A stretch of 64,000 bases of DNA from Bowmanella dokdonensis (GCF_017254865.1 NZ_JAFKCV010000003.1:62001-126000), one strand, 5' to 3'; counted from the stretch's first letter, positions 16,913 through 26,041 are shown. Translations and numbers: made by a program. Notes: generated by a model not told the origin, from the letters alone.

Positions 16913-18271
16913 TTATTTCACCACACGATAACAGGGGTCGTAATGACTGCCAGGCAGTTTCATCCTGTGCTGAGCCACAAAGGATTTGAGTAAATCGTCA
17001 AGCATAACCATCAGCTCGCTGTTACCGTTAATTTGGAAGGGACCATGCTGGCGGATACGCTTAATGCCTTCTGCCTTTACATTGCCTGCGACGATGCCGG
17101 AGAACGCCCTTCGCAGGGAGGCAGCCAGTTGTGCCTTGGGTTGCTCGTAGTGCAAATTCAGACTGGCCATGTTCTCGTGGCTGGGCACAAACGGAGCCTG
17201 GAAGTCTGGCTCAATTTTAAGGGACCAGTTGAAATGGTATGAGTCACCTTTCATCTTACGATATTCGGTGACCTCCGCCTGGGTATCTCGGATAGTACGG
17301 GCCACTTCAGCCGGATCATCGATGATGATGCTGTAGAGCTTCTGCGCCTCAGGACCCAGAGTTTCTGCCACGAACTGATCGATACTGTTGAAATAGGCTT
17401 CCGCTTCTTTTGGCCCGGTCAGAATCAGCGGAATGACCTGATCCTTGTTTTGTTCATGCAGCATTATACCCAGCAGGTATAGCAACTCCTCCGCAGTACC
17501 CACCCCGCCGGGGAAGACCACTATGGCATGGGCAATGCGGACAAAGGCTTCAAGACGTTTTTCTATGTCCGGCATAATAACCAGTTCATTGACAATGGGA
17601 TTGGGGGGCTCGGCGGCAATGATGCTGGGCTCGGACACACCGAGGTAACGTCCGTGGCGATAACGCTGCTTGGCATGGCCGATGGTGGCACCTTTCATGG
17701 GACCTTTCATGGCCCCGGGGCCGCATCCCGTGCAAACATTCATTTCGCGCAGACCCAACTGGTATCCCACCTCTTTGGTGTATTTGTATTCGGTTTCGCC
17801 GATGGAGTGGCCGCCCCAGCAGACGACCATGTTGGGATCACCGGCTGGTTTGATGGCCTCGGCATTACGGAGCATGTCAAACACCATATGAGTAACATGG
17901 GCCGGTTCGGCTTCATCCACCAGATGGGCCTCATAGCGGGCACCCATATGCAACAAGTCTCTGAGCACGGCAAACAGATGCTCATGCACCCCCCTGATCA
18001 GCTTACCATCCACGAACGCCAGGGCCGGAGGATTGACCAGCTCTATTTTGACGCCGCGTTCCCGCCTGAGCAGGTTGATTTCAAAGTCTTCGTAGGGGGA
18101 GAAAATATTTTCGTAATTGTCTTCATGGGCGCCGCTGTTGAGAACTGCCAGGCTGCAGTTGCGAAACAGACGATAAAGTTCACTGGAGGTGGATTTTTTC
18201 AGGCGATCCACTTCCAGTTGTGACAACAGGCTCATGGCGCCGATAGGATTCAGTTGTATGGTTTTTTTCAT
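16913..18271 (-). CDS. ppnN: Pyrimidine/purine nucleotide 5'-monophosphate nucleosidase
   Basis: This 452-residue LOG-family protein is PpnN (YgdH), which splits nucleoside monophosphates into base and ribose-5-phosphate and in E. coli is activated by (p)ppGpp. The N-terminal domain begins [24 protein letters not shown]. The central LOG fold has [31 protein letters not shown] and the catalytic [15 protein letters not shown]. The C-terminal domain ([31 protein letters not shown]) is present, so the regulatory shell appears complete. The ATG overlaps the stop of the upstream diguanylate cyclase by one base (TGATG), so the two are translationally coupled. Confidence 0.95.
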   Translation of the reverse strand: MKKTIQLNPIGAMSLLSQLEVDRLKKSTSSELYRLFRNCSLAVLNSGAHEDNYENIFSPYEDFEINLLRRERGVKIELVNPPALAFVDGKLIRGVHEHLFAVLRDLLHMGARYEAHLVDEAEPAHVTHMVFDMLRNAEAIKPAGDPNMVVCWGGHSIGETEYKYTKEVGYQLGLREMNVCTGCGPGAMKGPMKGATIGHAKQRYRHGRYLGVSEPSIIAAEPPNPIVNELVIMPDIEKRLEAFVRIAHAIVVFPGGVGTAEELLYLLGIMLHEQNKDQVIPLILTGPKEAEAYFNSIDQFVAETLGPEAQKLYSIIIDDPAEVARTIRDTQAEVTEYRKMKGDSYHFNWSLKIEPDFQAPFVPSHENMASLNLHYEQPKAQLAASLRRAFSGIVAGNVKAEGIKRIRQHGPFQINGNSELMVMLDDLLKSFVAQHRMKLPGSHYDPCYRVVK

Positions 18272-19845
18272 CAGCTTCCTTTGTTAATCAGCCAGCGATT
18301 TCTGCCCTGTCGCTTGGCGTCGTATAAGGCCCGGTCGGCACGCTCAAACACAGAATCCACGTCATCGCTGCTAACGAAACTCGCCGCGCCAATGGACACG
18401 GTGATCGTGACGCTCCTGTCCTTAAACTTGAAGGGGATGCGCTCGACCTGCTGGCGAATCTGCTCCAGGGGTTTTTCCAGCTCCTCCAGGGAGGTTTGCG
18501 GGAACAGGACGATAAACTCCTCGCCCCCCCAGCGTGCCATAAAATCGGTGGACCGCAGGCATTTGCTGATATGTTGAGCAATGACCTGCAGGGTCTTATC
18601 GCCACCGGCGTGGCCGTAATTGTCATTGATGCTCTTGAAATGGTCGATGTCGACCAGCGCCAGGCTCAAGTCGGCACCGTAACGTTTCCAGCGCCGGTAT
18701 TCCAGTTCAATCCTGTCATTATAAGCATTGCGGTTGGGGATTTGTGTCAATGGATCGTGGTGACTGTGATACTTCTGTTGCAGCAGACGCTGTTTGTATT
18801 CGTTGGTTTCCTGTTCCAGGTGGGTGAGCTGGTCTTTCATCTCACGGAGCAGATTCATCAGTTGGAGCTGCTCTTCCTGATCGGCTTTTTCCCGTCGGTC
18901 CAGCGTAGCGGACATCTTGCCCAGGTATTCATTGGCCTGCTGCTTCAGCAAGGCCAGATCAACGGCCTCGTCGATGGCAATCTCTATGCCCTGAATATGC
19001 TGACGCAGGGCAGTGCTATGCTCAATTTTTTCCTGGTAGCTGGCCTGGCTGCTTTGCAGTGAGTCTCCCACTGTCTGGCTGACATTGGTCAGGGTTTTGT
19101 GCAGACCCGAAATAAAGCGCTCGGCGTGCTTTCGTTCCTGCAGCACATCCTTCAGGATGGCACGGATGATAATCAGGCAGCATTCAAGCAGTTCGTGATG
19201 CTCCAGGCCCCGCACCAGCTTATTGCGAATTTCAACCAGATCCACATCACTGCTGTCTGAGTCACCCAATTGGGTAATCAGGGCTTTCAATTCATCAGTA
19301 ATTTGCTGGTGCAATTCATCCGCGAGATGCAGGTTCTCCTCACTGACAGGGGGGATTTGGGCCCGTTGACGTTGTTCGAGATTGGTCAGGGCCTTCTGAC
19401 ACAGGCTCAGCACCTGTTCGAAATGGGGCAGGGAAGAGTATAAGGAGGCATGGCTTTGTCGCAGAGTTTGCAAAAAGCTCTGAGTCTCCTGGCGAAGCGG
19501 TGCCGGCAAAGTCGAGCTTTCCTGTAAGGACTTTACAGCCCTTTCCAGTAACGTTTGCACCTTCTGGTTCTGTTGACGGACCTGATCACTGTTCTCCATA
19601 ATCAGGGCGGTGAGTTTGCCAATGCTGACTTCAGCCAGAGTAAAGTTAACCTTACCGCCCAGGTGGCCGCGCAGGACCTGCAACTCTTTGTCGAGCAAAG
19701 GGTTCACATTTTCATAAAACTTGCTTAGCCTGAGGATAAACTGCGACAACGTGTCGATTTGATGTTTGAAACTGCGTAGTACTTTTTGCTGGTTCTGCGA
19801 AGACAAATCTAGACGCACGGTGTTGGCTTCCGAATCAAATTCCAT
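18271..19845 (-). CDS. Diguanylate cyclase with helical N-terminal domain (GGEEF)
   Basis: This 524-residue protein makes c-di-GMP. The C-terminal GGDEF domain (about 355-520) shows [39 protein letters not shown], active site [15 protein letters not shown], and SIGAASF...[14 protein letters not shown]. The inhibitory site is RSTD five residues before GGEEF, so product inhibition is likely. Residues about 1-350 are predicted to be almost all helical and coiled-coil (many Gln, Leu and Glu heptads), with no transmembrane segment, so it is cytoplasmic with an unidentified N-terminal input. The GGEEF codons contain a run of seven G. Its stop overlaps the start of ppnN. Confidence 0.92.
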   Translation of the reverse strand: MEFDSEANTVRLDLSSQNQQKVLRSFKHQIDTLSQFILRLSKFYENVNPLLDKELQVLRGHLGGKVNFTLAEVSIGKLTALIMENSDQVRQQNQKVQTLLERAVKSLQESSTLPAPLRQETQSFLQTLRQSHASLYSSLPHFEQVLSLCQKALTNLEQRQRAQIPPVSEENLHLADELHQQITDELKALITQLGDSDSSDVDLVEIRNKLVRGLEHHELLECCLIIIRAILKDVLQERKHAERFISGLHKTLTNVSQTVGDSLQSSQASYQEKIEHSTALRQHIQGIEIAIDEAVDLALLKQQANEYLGKMSATLDRREKADQEEQLQLMNLLREMKDQLTHLEQETNEYKQRLLQQKYHSHHDPLTQIPNRNAYNDRIELEYRRWKRYGADLSLALVDIDHFKSINDNYGHAGGDKTLQVIAQHISKCLRSTDFMARWGGEEFIVLFPQTSLEELEKPLEQIRQQVERIPFKFKDRSVTITVSIGAASFVSSDDVDSVFERADRALYDAKRQGRNRWLINKGS

Positions 19846-20257
19846 TCAGGTTTAATCCTTAACAGAACCGGTCCCAAATGGGGCTTGCAGCTCTTGTTCA
19901 AGAAAGTCTTTCCACGCTGTCAGTATAATGGAATTTCTCCGGCCGTAAGCAAATTTTTCCATTAAATCGGGCATTTGCACAAAACCACTCGTGTCACACA
20001 GGTCCCGGATAGGAGTAGCCGATAAATTTCTGCAGGCTAAGAACGCATTGCTGGAATGAAATAAAAATAAAGGCGGTAAATACCGCCTTTATTCAGTCGT
20101 CACTTAAAGGACGTTTGACCAGATAGTAGGGTAACCGATCATATTGTGGTTTTGCTTGAGGCATGTCCCAGTTCCGTTTTTATGAACCGCCGCCAGTTTA
20201 CTCAATCGGACGAAAAATGAAAGTGATAATGAAATAAAACATGTCGAGTTACAGGAT
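19846..20257. other. Intergenic region between queF and the diguanylate cyclase gene
   Basis: No gene of believable length is seen. The segment holds the queF terminator at 20063-20094 and, between about 19850 and 20040, the presumed promoter of the cyclase-ppnN operon. Several short stretches are AT-rich, but no convincing -35/-10 pair could be chosen. Confidence 0.6.
20063..20094 (-). terminator. Terminator downstream of queF
   Basis: AAAGGCGGTA/TACCGCCTTT around a short AA centre (20069-20090) forms a strong stem. On the minus strand it is followed by ATTTTTATTT. It lies about 165 bp beyond the queF stop. The stem is symmetrical and also has TTTATT on the plus side. Confidence 0.8.
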
Positions 20258-21097
20258 TTACTGCCGAATCATACGCTGATTTGGGTAGGGTGACTCGAAA
20301 TTGCTGCGAAACGGGTTGATGTCAAGGCCGCCACGCCTGGTGTATCTGGCATAGACGGTGAGTTTTTCCGGATGACACTGGGCCATCAGATCGCAAAATA
20401 TCCTTTCCACGCATTGTTCGTGAAATTCGTTATGTTGCCTGAAAGAGACCAGGTACTTCAACAGGCTCTCCGGGACGATCTCGCGCCCCTGATAGCGGAT
20501 GAACACACTCCCCCAGTCTGGTTGGCTGGTAATCAGACAGTTGGACTTGAGCAGATGACTGAGGTGCGTTTTGTCCACCAACTTGTTGGTCGTCTGCAAC
20601 AGCGTGCTGTCAGGCTGGTATTGTTCGATCTCCACATCCAGTTCATCCAACAGCAAAGCGTCCGGGAAATGACTCACTTCGAAACGCGCATCCCCCTGGA
20701 TGTCAAACAAACTGACCCTGACAGGCGCTGCAGCGCACTCTGTCAAATCCTTTTCCAGCAACGCTTGCAGTTGCTCTTTATTGTCAAGTTTCCATTGATT
20801 GAAGCTGTTCAGGTACAGCTTGAACGATTTGGATTCTATCAGGTTAGGGCTGCTGGCAGGAACGATGGCCTGTAGCAGGGCAAGACAAGGTTTTCCCTTG
20901 CGATTCAGCCAGGACAGTTCATAGCCGTTCCAGATGTCGACTCCCTCAAACGGTTGCTTGTCTACTATGCCCAGATCCTGACGGTTCAGGCTCCGGGGCA
21001 CGGGCTGCAACAGTCCAGGACTGTATTGATCGACATATTCCGATGCTTTACCCAGGCTCAAATGATCCAATCCGGAGGGAGAACTCTGTTTTGTCAT
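20258..21097 (-). CDS. queF: NADPH-dependent 7-cyano-7-deazaguanine reductase (type II)
   Basis: This 279-residue enzyme reduces preQ0 to preQ1 on the way to queuosine in tRNA. The length and duplicated T-fold mark the long type II form. Motifs: LIESKSFKLYLNSFNQ (QueF signature ESKSxKLYLxSF), the catalytic Cys in LKSNCLITSQPDWGSVFIRY, HNEFHEQCVERIFCDL, and YTRRGGLDINPFRS at the end. It is divergent from syd with a 54-bp gap, the usual neighbour in this group. Confidence 0.96.
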   Translation of the reverse strand: MTKQSSPSGLDHLSLGKASEYVDQYSPGLLQPVPRSLNRQDLGIVDKQPFEGVDIWNGYELSWLNRKGKPCLALLQAIVPASSPNLIESKSFKLYLNSFNQWKLDNKEQLQALLEKDLTECAAAPVRVSLFDIQGDARFEVSHFPDALLLDELDVEIEQYQPDSTLLQTTNKLVDKTHLSHLLKSNCLITSQPDWGSVFIRYQGREIVPESLLKYLVSFRQHNEFHEQCVERIFCDLMAQCHPEKLTVYARYTRRGGLDINPFRSNFESPYPNQRMIRQ

Positions 21098-21151
21098 TAC
21101 TATCCACTGAGAGTTAAACTGGCGCTATTGTATCACTACCCTTGATTAAGC

Positions 21152-21694
21152 ATGAACAGTCACGTGGTTCCGAGCCTTGACCGCTTTATCCAGCGTTTTA
21201 TGCAACAGCATGAAACCAATCGTCAGCCAATGCAGGTGGAATGGGAGGAGAACTGGCCATCACCCTGCCAGCAGGGGCAAGTGGACGCAAATGGGAAAAT
21301 AGCCTGGCAACCGGTCAAAAGAGAGGATGTGGCTGATTTTTCGGCCAGTGAAGCTGCCCTTGAATTGCCTTTCCATCCGGATTTCAAAGCCTTCTTTGCC
21401 CGCTATTGGAGTGCCAACTTGCCCGCCAGTGCTGAACGGGGTCGGCTTGAGTTGTTGCAGGTCTGGAATCCGGATGATTTTGCCCGGTTGCAGCAAAACC
21501 TGATCGGCCACGTATTGATGAAGCGACGGCTCAGGCATCCGGAAACACTGTTCTTTGCCGTTACCGACGATGACGACTACATCCTGAGTCTGGAAAACCA
21601 GTCTGGTCAGGTCATGCTTGAGCGGGTTGGTGTCAGGCCCCGGGAAATTCTGGCCCAGGATCTGGCCAGTTTTCTGGACGGCCTGAGCCCTTAA
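21152..21694 (+). CDS. syd: SecY-interacting protein Syd
   Basis: This 180-residue cytoplasmic protein matches Syd, which binds SecY and monitors translocon integrity. Recognised stretches are VEWEENWPSPCQQG, LELPFHPDFKAFFARYWSANLPA and ERVGVRPREILAQDLASFLDGLSP (Syd VGxxPxxxLAxDLxxFLxxL). It stands divergent from queF, and no other gene follows on the same strand for 490 bp. Confidence 0.93.
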   Translation: MNSHVVPSLDRFIQRFMQQHETNRQPMQVEWEENWPSPCQQGQVDANGKIAWQPVKREDVADFSASEAALELPFHPDFKAFFARYWSANLPASAERGRLELLQVWNPDDFARLQQNLIGHVLMKRRLRHPETLFFAVTDDDDYILSLENQSGQVMLERVGVRPREILAQDLASFLDGLSP

Positions 21695-21718
21695 TCTGAC
21701 CAGAGCCGGGCTGACCTG

Positions 21719-22006
21719 TCAGGAACCTGTCTGTTGGGCACGCAAAGCCTTAAGCTCAGAAAGCACCTGACCGAGTTGCTTTTCAAGTCTGGCCACCCTT
21801 TGTTCCAGCGGCGGTGGCGGGGAAGGGGTCATTTGGCTGACTTCCCTGGCCTGTTGAGGAGACTGCTTCCATCGTTGCAGCACGGCCAGAATATCGGCCA
21901 GAGGCAGCGGCTTTTGAGCCCGGCTTTTGATCAGGGCAACCGACGGAGTCTTTCCCTGGGCGGCGAGATCCTGGCAAAGGCTGAGAATATAATCCAGATT
22001 ATGCAT
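21719..22006 (-). CDS. Small coiled-coil protein, function unknown
   Basis: From ATG 22006 the protein has 95 residues: MHNLDYILSLCQDLAAQGKTPSVALIKSRAQKPLPLADILAVLQRWKQ, a Pro-rich linker, then a helix RVARLEKQLGQVLSELKALRAQQ with heptad character. The N-terminal part looks like a short helical DNA-binding module of the KfrA type (GKxPSVALIKxRAxxPLPL), but this is only a resemblance. An in-frame TTG at 22033 is the alternative start. The gene converges on syd with a 25-bp gap. I do not recognise a named family; small proteins like this sit beside syd in related genomes, by recall. Confidence 0.55.
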   Translation of the reverse strand: MHNLDYILSLCQDLAAQGKTPSVALIKSRAQKPLPLADILAVLQRWKQSPQQAREVSQMTPSPPPPLEQRVARLEKQLGQVLSELKALRAQQTGS

Positions 22007-22186
22007 TGAGTGTTTGGTCAAATCCGCTATCAATTGGTCCAGAGTCCTATCTTATCATCGCCGACTTTTTGCTTAACCTTAAATATAACTATAAAAATCA
22101 ATATATTAGATATGTGGTCTCAATTTTGCTTTCTTATGACCGAGGGTACTTCCACCTGACCAAAACTATCAGAAAAAGAGGATAAT

Positions 22187-22555
22187 ATGATTAAGAGAGC
22201 CGCTCCTTTTGTGTTGCTGATCCCTGCCCTTTTGGGTCTGACCGGTTGTGTCATCTCGGTAGGGGGAGATGGGTATGAATATCAGGATGGTGACTGGCAG
22301 CACAGGGAAGCCAAGAATCGCAAGGAAATTGCCAGGCTGGAACCAGGAATGAGCCTGGATAACCTGAACAGCCGATTAGGCACGCCTGATTTCAGTGAGT
22401 TTCATCAGGCTGAGCAGGGGGACATTCAGGTTTTATTTTACCGCACCCATCGTAATCATGGGGACGGCGTGACCACTAAGGACGAGTGCACTCCGCTGGT
22501 GTTCAGGGAAGGGCGGCTGGTCGGCTGGGGAGAGGCCGCTTACCGCGACATTTAG
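22187..22555 (+). CDS. DUF3192 family lipoprotein
   Basis: This 122-residue protein has a lipoprotein signal with lipobox LTGC (Cys21), so it is probably an outer- or inner-membrane lipoprotein. The periplasmic part carries the DUF3192 core: IARLEPGMSLDNLNSRLGTPDFSEFHQAEQGDIQVLFYRTHRNHGDGVTTKDECTPLVFREGRLVGWGEAAY. AGAGGA lies 6 nt before the ATG, a strong ribosome site. The upstream 120 bp are very AT-rich. It is a paralogue of the protein at 16441-16815. Confidence 0.87.
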   Translation: MIKRAAPFVLLIPALLGLTGCVISVGGDGYEYQDGDWQHREAKNRKEIARLEPGMSLDNLNSRLGTPDFSEFHQAEQGDIQVLFYRTHRNHGDGVTTKDECTPLVFREGRLVGWGEAAYRDI

Positions 22556-22566
22556 GCGATGCTCTT

Positions 22567-22797
22567 TCAGCGCAACCGGCTGTTTAATTGGTCGATTACC
22601 TCGGCCCATTCGGCGTCATCCACCCAGGCATTGCGCAGAAAACTTGACTGAGCCTCATTCCAGAATGGGGCTTTTTCCAATTTTACCCTGCTGTCCAGTC
22701 CACGATGACGTTCAATAAACTGATTAATGGACTCCTCGTCACTTTTCAATCCCAGTTGATCGAACAGTTCGTTGAGGGTGGGGTTAGTGGCATTCAT
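22567..22797 (-). CDS. DUF2789 family protein
   Basis: This 76-residue protein reads MNATNPTLNELFDQLGLKSDEESINQFIERH and then KLEKAPFWNEAQSSFLRNAWVDDAEWAEVIDQLNSRLR. The pattern LxxLFxQLGLxxD...I..FI..H...L..APFW..AQ..FL...W..DAEWAEVID.LN..L matches DUF2789, a small cytosolic family of unknown function. It converges on the DUF3192 lipoprotein gene and diverges from the acetyltransferase gene. Confidence 0.85.
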   Translation of the reverse strand: MNATNPTLNELFDQLGLKSDEESINQFIERHRGLDSRVKLEKAPFWNEAQSSFLRNAWVDDAEWAEVIDQLNSRLR

Positions 22798-22827
22798 TTT
22801 TAATCTCCGGCTGCTTGATAGCTTAAA

Positions 22828-22887
22828 GTTAACAAAAGGTTAACAATTTCTTCGGCCTGGGTTAGAGTCTTACTAACAATATAGTTA
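22828..22887. promoter_or_regulatory. Cluster of GTTA half-sites in a divergent promoter region
   Basis: Two palindromic GTTAAC boxes at 22828-22833 and 22839-22844 are 5 bp apart. Further on, GTTAG (22861), CTAAC and GTTAAT (TAAC-AATATA-GTTA) repeat the same theme. The region separates the DUF2789 gene (-) and the acetyltransferase gene (+), so a regulator could act on both. No -35/-10 pair is clear. Confidence 0.3.
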
Positions 22888-22906
22888 ATTACTGGCGGGA
22901 TGAAAT

Positions 22907-23548
22907 ATGGGCGCGTCACCTTTGGCAATTGAAGATGTGAAGGCCATCTACCTGGCAGCGGAAGATTTGAAGATTGCTGCTTCAATACTTTACCAGGCCT
23001 ATCATGACGATCCGCTGTTTATGGACATCTTCCAGATCGACAAGGAGGGCTACGAGTCGAGGCTTCGGGCTGCAATCCGGGAAGAGTTGAATTCATTCTG
23101 GGTGGCCAAACAGCCGATGGTCGGCCTGTTTGAAGGCGAGCGCCTGTTGGCCGTGGCCTGTGTAATCAAACCGGATGTCTGTTTCGGAGCCGGACGCTTC
23201 TGGCATTGGCGTCTGAAGATGCTGTTGACAGCCGGATTCTTCGGTACCCGGCAAATGGTCGAAAAGGAGCAGAAGGTCAAGGAGCATGTGCCCGCCAAAC
23301 ATTACCATATGTTGTCTTTCATAGGTGTTCATCCTGATCATCAGCACCGCGGCTTGGGGCATATATTGATGCAGGCCATCGATAACCTGATGATGGAAGA
23401 CGAAGGCAGTGAAGGCGTGGCAGTGTATGTCACCCTGCCAAAGTGCCTGGCGTTTTTCGCCGACGGGCAATATCAACTGGTCAAAGAGTTACAGGTCGGC
23501 CATATCAAGGGGCATCTGATGTTCAGGAGTAAGGTGGGATCTGTCTAA
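22907..23548 (+). CDS. GNAT family N-acetyltransferase
   Basis: This 213-residue protein shows the GNAT acetyl-CoA site MLSFIGVHPDHQHRGLGHILMQAID (V-x-P-x-x-Q-x-x-G-L-G), with N-terminal IYLAAEDLKIAASILYQAYHDDPLF and a C-terminal strand GVAVYVTLPKCLAFFADGQYQLVKEL (YxxxGF equivalent). The form (N-terminal AxxxxxAFxxDPLF) is common in poorly characterised acetyltransferases; the acceptor is not evident. ATG 22907 is preceded by GGCGGGATGAAAT. It is a single gene followed by a 210-bp spacer with a short tandem repeat. Confidence 0.8.
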   Translation: MGASPLAIEDVKAIYLAAEDLKIAASILYQAYHDDPLFMDIFQIDKEGYESRLRAAIREELNSFWVAKQPMVGLFEGERLLAVACVIKPDVCFGAGRFWHWRLKMLLTAGFFGTRQMVEKEQKVKEHVPAKHYHMLSFIGVHPDHQHRGLGHILMQAIDNLMMEDEGSEGVAVYVTLPKCLAFFADGQYQLVKELQVGHIKGHLMFRSKVGSV

Positions 23549-23687
23549 CTGAAAGAGATTGTCTGTCACAAAGAGATTTTTAGCTAGGCGACGAACTCAA
23601 AAGAGACTCAGTAGAAGGACAAAATTATCTGTATAGGTGGAGCCAGTCCTTTAAGCTGACGATGTCATTCAACAAGTGATTTATACT

Positions 23688-23726
23688 CCAATTCGCCAAT
23701 TCGCCAATTCGCCAATTCGCCAATTC
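23688..23726. repeat. 8-bp tandem repeat (ATTCGCCA)n
   Basis: Four perfect copies of ATTCGCCA occupy 23691-23722, with partial units CCA before and ATTC after. It lies between the converging acetyltransferase and esterase genes, not in front of either, so a role in phase variation of a promoter is unlikely. Confidence 0.85.
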
Positions 23727-23761
23727 TCACTTGGCTCAAGGCTAATAAAGTGTGCAGCGGA

Positions 23762-24805
23762 TTAGGATCCCTCAGGTTCAAGCATCCCATGCATAGTCAG
23801 CCAGGCAGTGTAAGCCTCAAACCAACCGGTACTGGTCGTTTCCTTCGGATACATGCCGAACCCGTGACCACCCTGTTCGTAAAAATGGAACTCGACCGGC
23901 TTATTGGCCCGGTGCCAACTCTCAATCAGGCCGAAGCCGCTATTGGCAAAGAGAGGATCATCTGCGGCCAGCACCACGAAAAGAGGTGGTGCATCGGCCG
24001 GAACGGCTAATGAACTCAACGGGCCGTAAATGTTGGCAATAAATGCGGGCTTGGCGTCTTCACCGACAAGTGTGGTCGCCATAGTCAGCATGGCGCCGGC
24101 AGAAAAACCTATCATGCCAATACGATCCCGGTCGATTTTCCATTCAGCTGCGCGACGCCGGATAAGGTCAAACGCGGCCCGGGCGTCTTCGAGCTGGGGC
24201 GCAAGGCGCACTTTCATCTGCTCTGGATCGAATTGTGGAGAACGACGGCCAGCGTCTGCAAACATCTGGTCCATCGAGCGGCTGAACTCAGCCATGTCCG
24301 CTGGCGTTTGATTTAACCGATATTTCAGGACAAAGGCCGCAATGCCCTGGTCAGCCAGGGCCCGGGCGACATTCCAGCCTTCGTTGTCCATCGACAGCGT
24401 ACGAAAACCACCACCGGGCGCCACCACAACGGCGGCTCTGGTGGCTTTTTCCGGACTTGGCAGGAAGGGCGTCAGGGTGGCGATGGTCACATTACGAGCA
24501 AAGCGACTACCATACTGAGAGTGCCATGTCTCCTGAGCTGTAGCGTCAGTAAGGGCAGGCGTGTCGAGTTCGATTGCATCAGGCTGAGCGGGCGGGGAGA
24601 TTGGCGTCATGGCGTCGTGCTGAGCCAGCGTGTTTGACGCAAATAAACAAACCGCAGTCAAAAACAACATCCTGCCCAGGTCCAGGTATGAATGTCCGGG
24701 CCAGGAATCCATGGGAGCATTTCCAGACTCTTTTTTCACAATATGAGACAAAACGTCTGTCAGTGGCAAAAAGTGAATGAACCTTTTTCTGTTAACCGTC
24801 TTCAT
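23762..24805 (-). CDS. Secreted alpha/beta-hydrolase, probable carbohydrate esterase
   Basis: This 347-residue frame contains a signal-like segment (MLFLTAVCLFASNTLAQHD at residues 46-64) and an alpha/beta-hydrolase domain: VVVAPGGGFRTLSMDNEGWNVARALADQGIAAFVLKYRL (oxyanion region GGG), nucleophile elbow IGMIGFSAGAMLTM, Asp in VVLAADDPLF, and catalytic His in YEQGGHGFGMY. This resembles xylan acetyl-esterase/dienelactone-hydrolase-like enzymes next to glycoside hydrolases. The start is unclear: ATG 24805 has AGG at good spacing, while ATG 24712 or 24670 would put the signal peptide nearer the N-terminus. It lies 80 bp downstream of the GH43 gene on the same strand and probably works with it on acetylated plant or algal polysaccharide. 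Confidence 0.75.
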   Translation of the reverse strand: MKTVNRKRFIHFLPLTDVLSHIVKKESGNAPMDSWPGHSYLDLGRMLFLTAVCLFASNTLAQHDAMTPISPPAQPDAIELDTPALTDATAQETWHSQYGSRFARNVTIATLTPFLPSPEKATRAAVVVAPGGGFRTLSMDNEGWNVARALADQGIAAFVLKYRLNQTPADMAEFSRSMDQMFADAGRRSPQFDPEQMKVRLAPQLEDARAAFDLIRRRAAEWKIDRDRIGMIGFSAGAMLTMATTLVGEDAKPAFIANIYGPLSSLAVPADAPPLFVVLAADDPLFANSGFGLIESWHRANKPVEFHFYEQGGHGFGMYPKETTSTGWFEAYTAWLTMHGMLEPEGS

Positions 24806-24886
24806 GCAATACCTGTCTTTTTTATTTCTCTGAAATCACCGGTAAAATGCCCGGATGTGATTCAGTCGTTACGTCACTATCGACAC

Positions 24887-26041
24887 CTATTGTCCAGATG
24901 TCCTGACAATAGGTTTAATGGTCCCATCTTCATTGAAATACACTCTGTCCACACACACAGATCGGCGATAACTTCCCCCGCCGGGCAGTTGGGCGCTGTG
25001 ATAAGCAAGATAGGTGTTGCCTTGGAAATCAAAGATTGCAGGGTGAATGGTCGTGGTGCCAGGAAGGGGATCCATGATAATGCCCTGGTACTCCCAGGGC
25101 CCGGTGACGGATGAGCTGGTGGCATAGGCAATGCTTTCTGGAAACCCCGCCGCATAGGTTAAATAATAAAGATCATTGTGTTTTGACACATAAGGCGCTT
25201 CTTCGAAATTGGGCAAAGTATCGACCGCATGAATGCTGACTTTACTGGTGTCGCGGTTCTGCATTTTTCCTAGTGCATTGAGCGTGTAACTTTCGCCTTT
25301 GAGGTGTATTAAATCCGGTTCAAGTTCTACCCACCACAACTGCTTGTTTCCCCAGTAAAGATAGGCATTGCCGTCGTCGTCAATGAACACTGCAGGATCG
25401 ATATTCCGCCAACTGTGATCTTTGTACTGAGCGGTATCTTCAAGCAAAATCATTGGCATACCCCTTGGGTCATCAAAAGGCCCGTCAGGACTATCGGAAA
25501 CTGCCACTCCTATGGCAAAGCCAAACTTTCCATCCGCTTGTCCGCCTTCCACCGTGACGTAAAAGTAATACCGGGATTTATCCGATGCATCTTTTCGGTG
25601 TATCATATGGTGTGCGTATGCATTGCCGGTTTTTTCGTCTCCCCGGGCCCAGTCAAAGTCAGCGTACTTGAGTACTGCCCCTCTGTTTTCCCAGCTAACC
25701 ATATCCTTACTCGTCCACAGGCGGTAATCGTACATGCGATAATCACTGCCATCAGCATACTGTTCGTCATGGGTGGTATAGAGGTAGACAGTGTCATCGA
25801 GAACCATCACCGCTGGATCCGCCGTATAGATGATATCGCCCACCTCTTTGGTAGGATCTTTTGTATCGTATTTAATTACAGGATTGTCGAAGCGTGAGGG
25901 AGGTGCATTTAATGAAGACGCGTTAGTTGCCGCTGTCTGCTCAGTGCCTGTACTGCATGCGATGGCGCCTGACAGTGCCACAAGCAGGGATAAGAACTTC
26001 AGCTTGTTTTTAATGTTAATCCTGTTCTTTGCAGTCAGCAT
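24887..26041 (-). CDS. Glycoside hydrolase family 43-type lipoprotein
   Basis: This 384-residue protein has an N-terminal signal ending in SGAIACSTG, a loose lipobox (Cys29), so it may be a surface or periplasmic lipoprotein. The five-bladed beta-propeller GH43 pattern is clear: DIIYTADPAVMVLDDTVYLYTTHDE (catalytic base Asp), SWRNIDPAVFIDDDGNAYLYWGN (second Asp), NFEEAPYVSKHNDLYYLTYA (general acid Glu), HPAIFDFQGNTYLAYHS. GH43 enzymes are arabinofuranosidases, xylosidases or arabinanases; which one cannot be said here. It pairs with the esterase gene. Base composition is visibly more AT-rich than the neighbouring core genes, a hint of transfer. Confidence 0.85.
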   Translation of the reverse strand: MLTAKNRINIKNKLKFLSLLVALSGAIACSTGTEQTAATNASSLNAPPSRFDNPVIKYDTKDPTKEVGDIIYTADPAVMVLDDTVYLYTTHDEQYADGSDYRMYDYRLWTSKDMVSWENRGAVLKYADFDWARGDEKTGNAYAHHMIHRKDASDKSRYYFYVTVEGGQADGKFGFAIGVAVSDSPDGPFDDPRGMPMILLEDTAQYKDHSWRNIDPAVFIDDDGNAYLYWGNKQLWWVELEPDLIHLKGESYTLNALGKMQNRDTSKVSIHAVDTLPNFEEAPYVSKHNDLYYLTYAAGFPESIAYATSSSVTGPWEYQGIIMDPLPGTTTIHPAIFDFQGNTYLAYHSAQLPGGGSYRRSVCVDRVYFNEDGTIKPIVRTSGQ

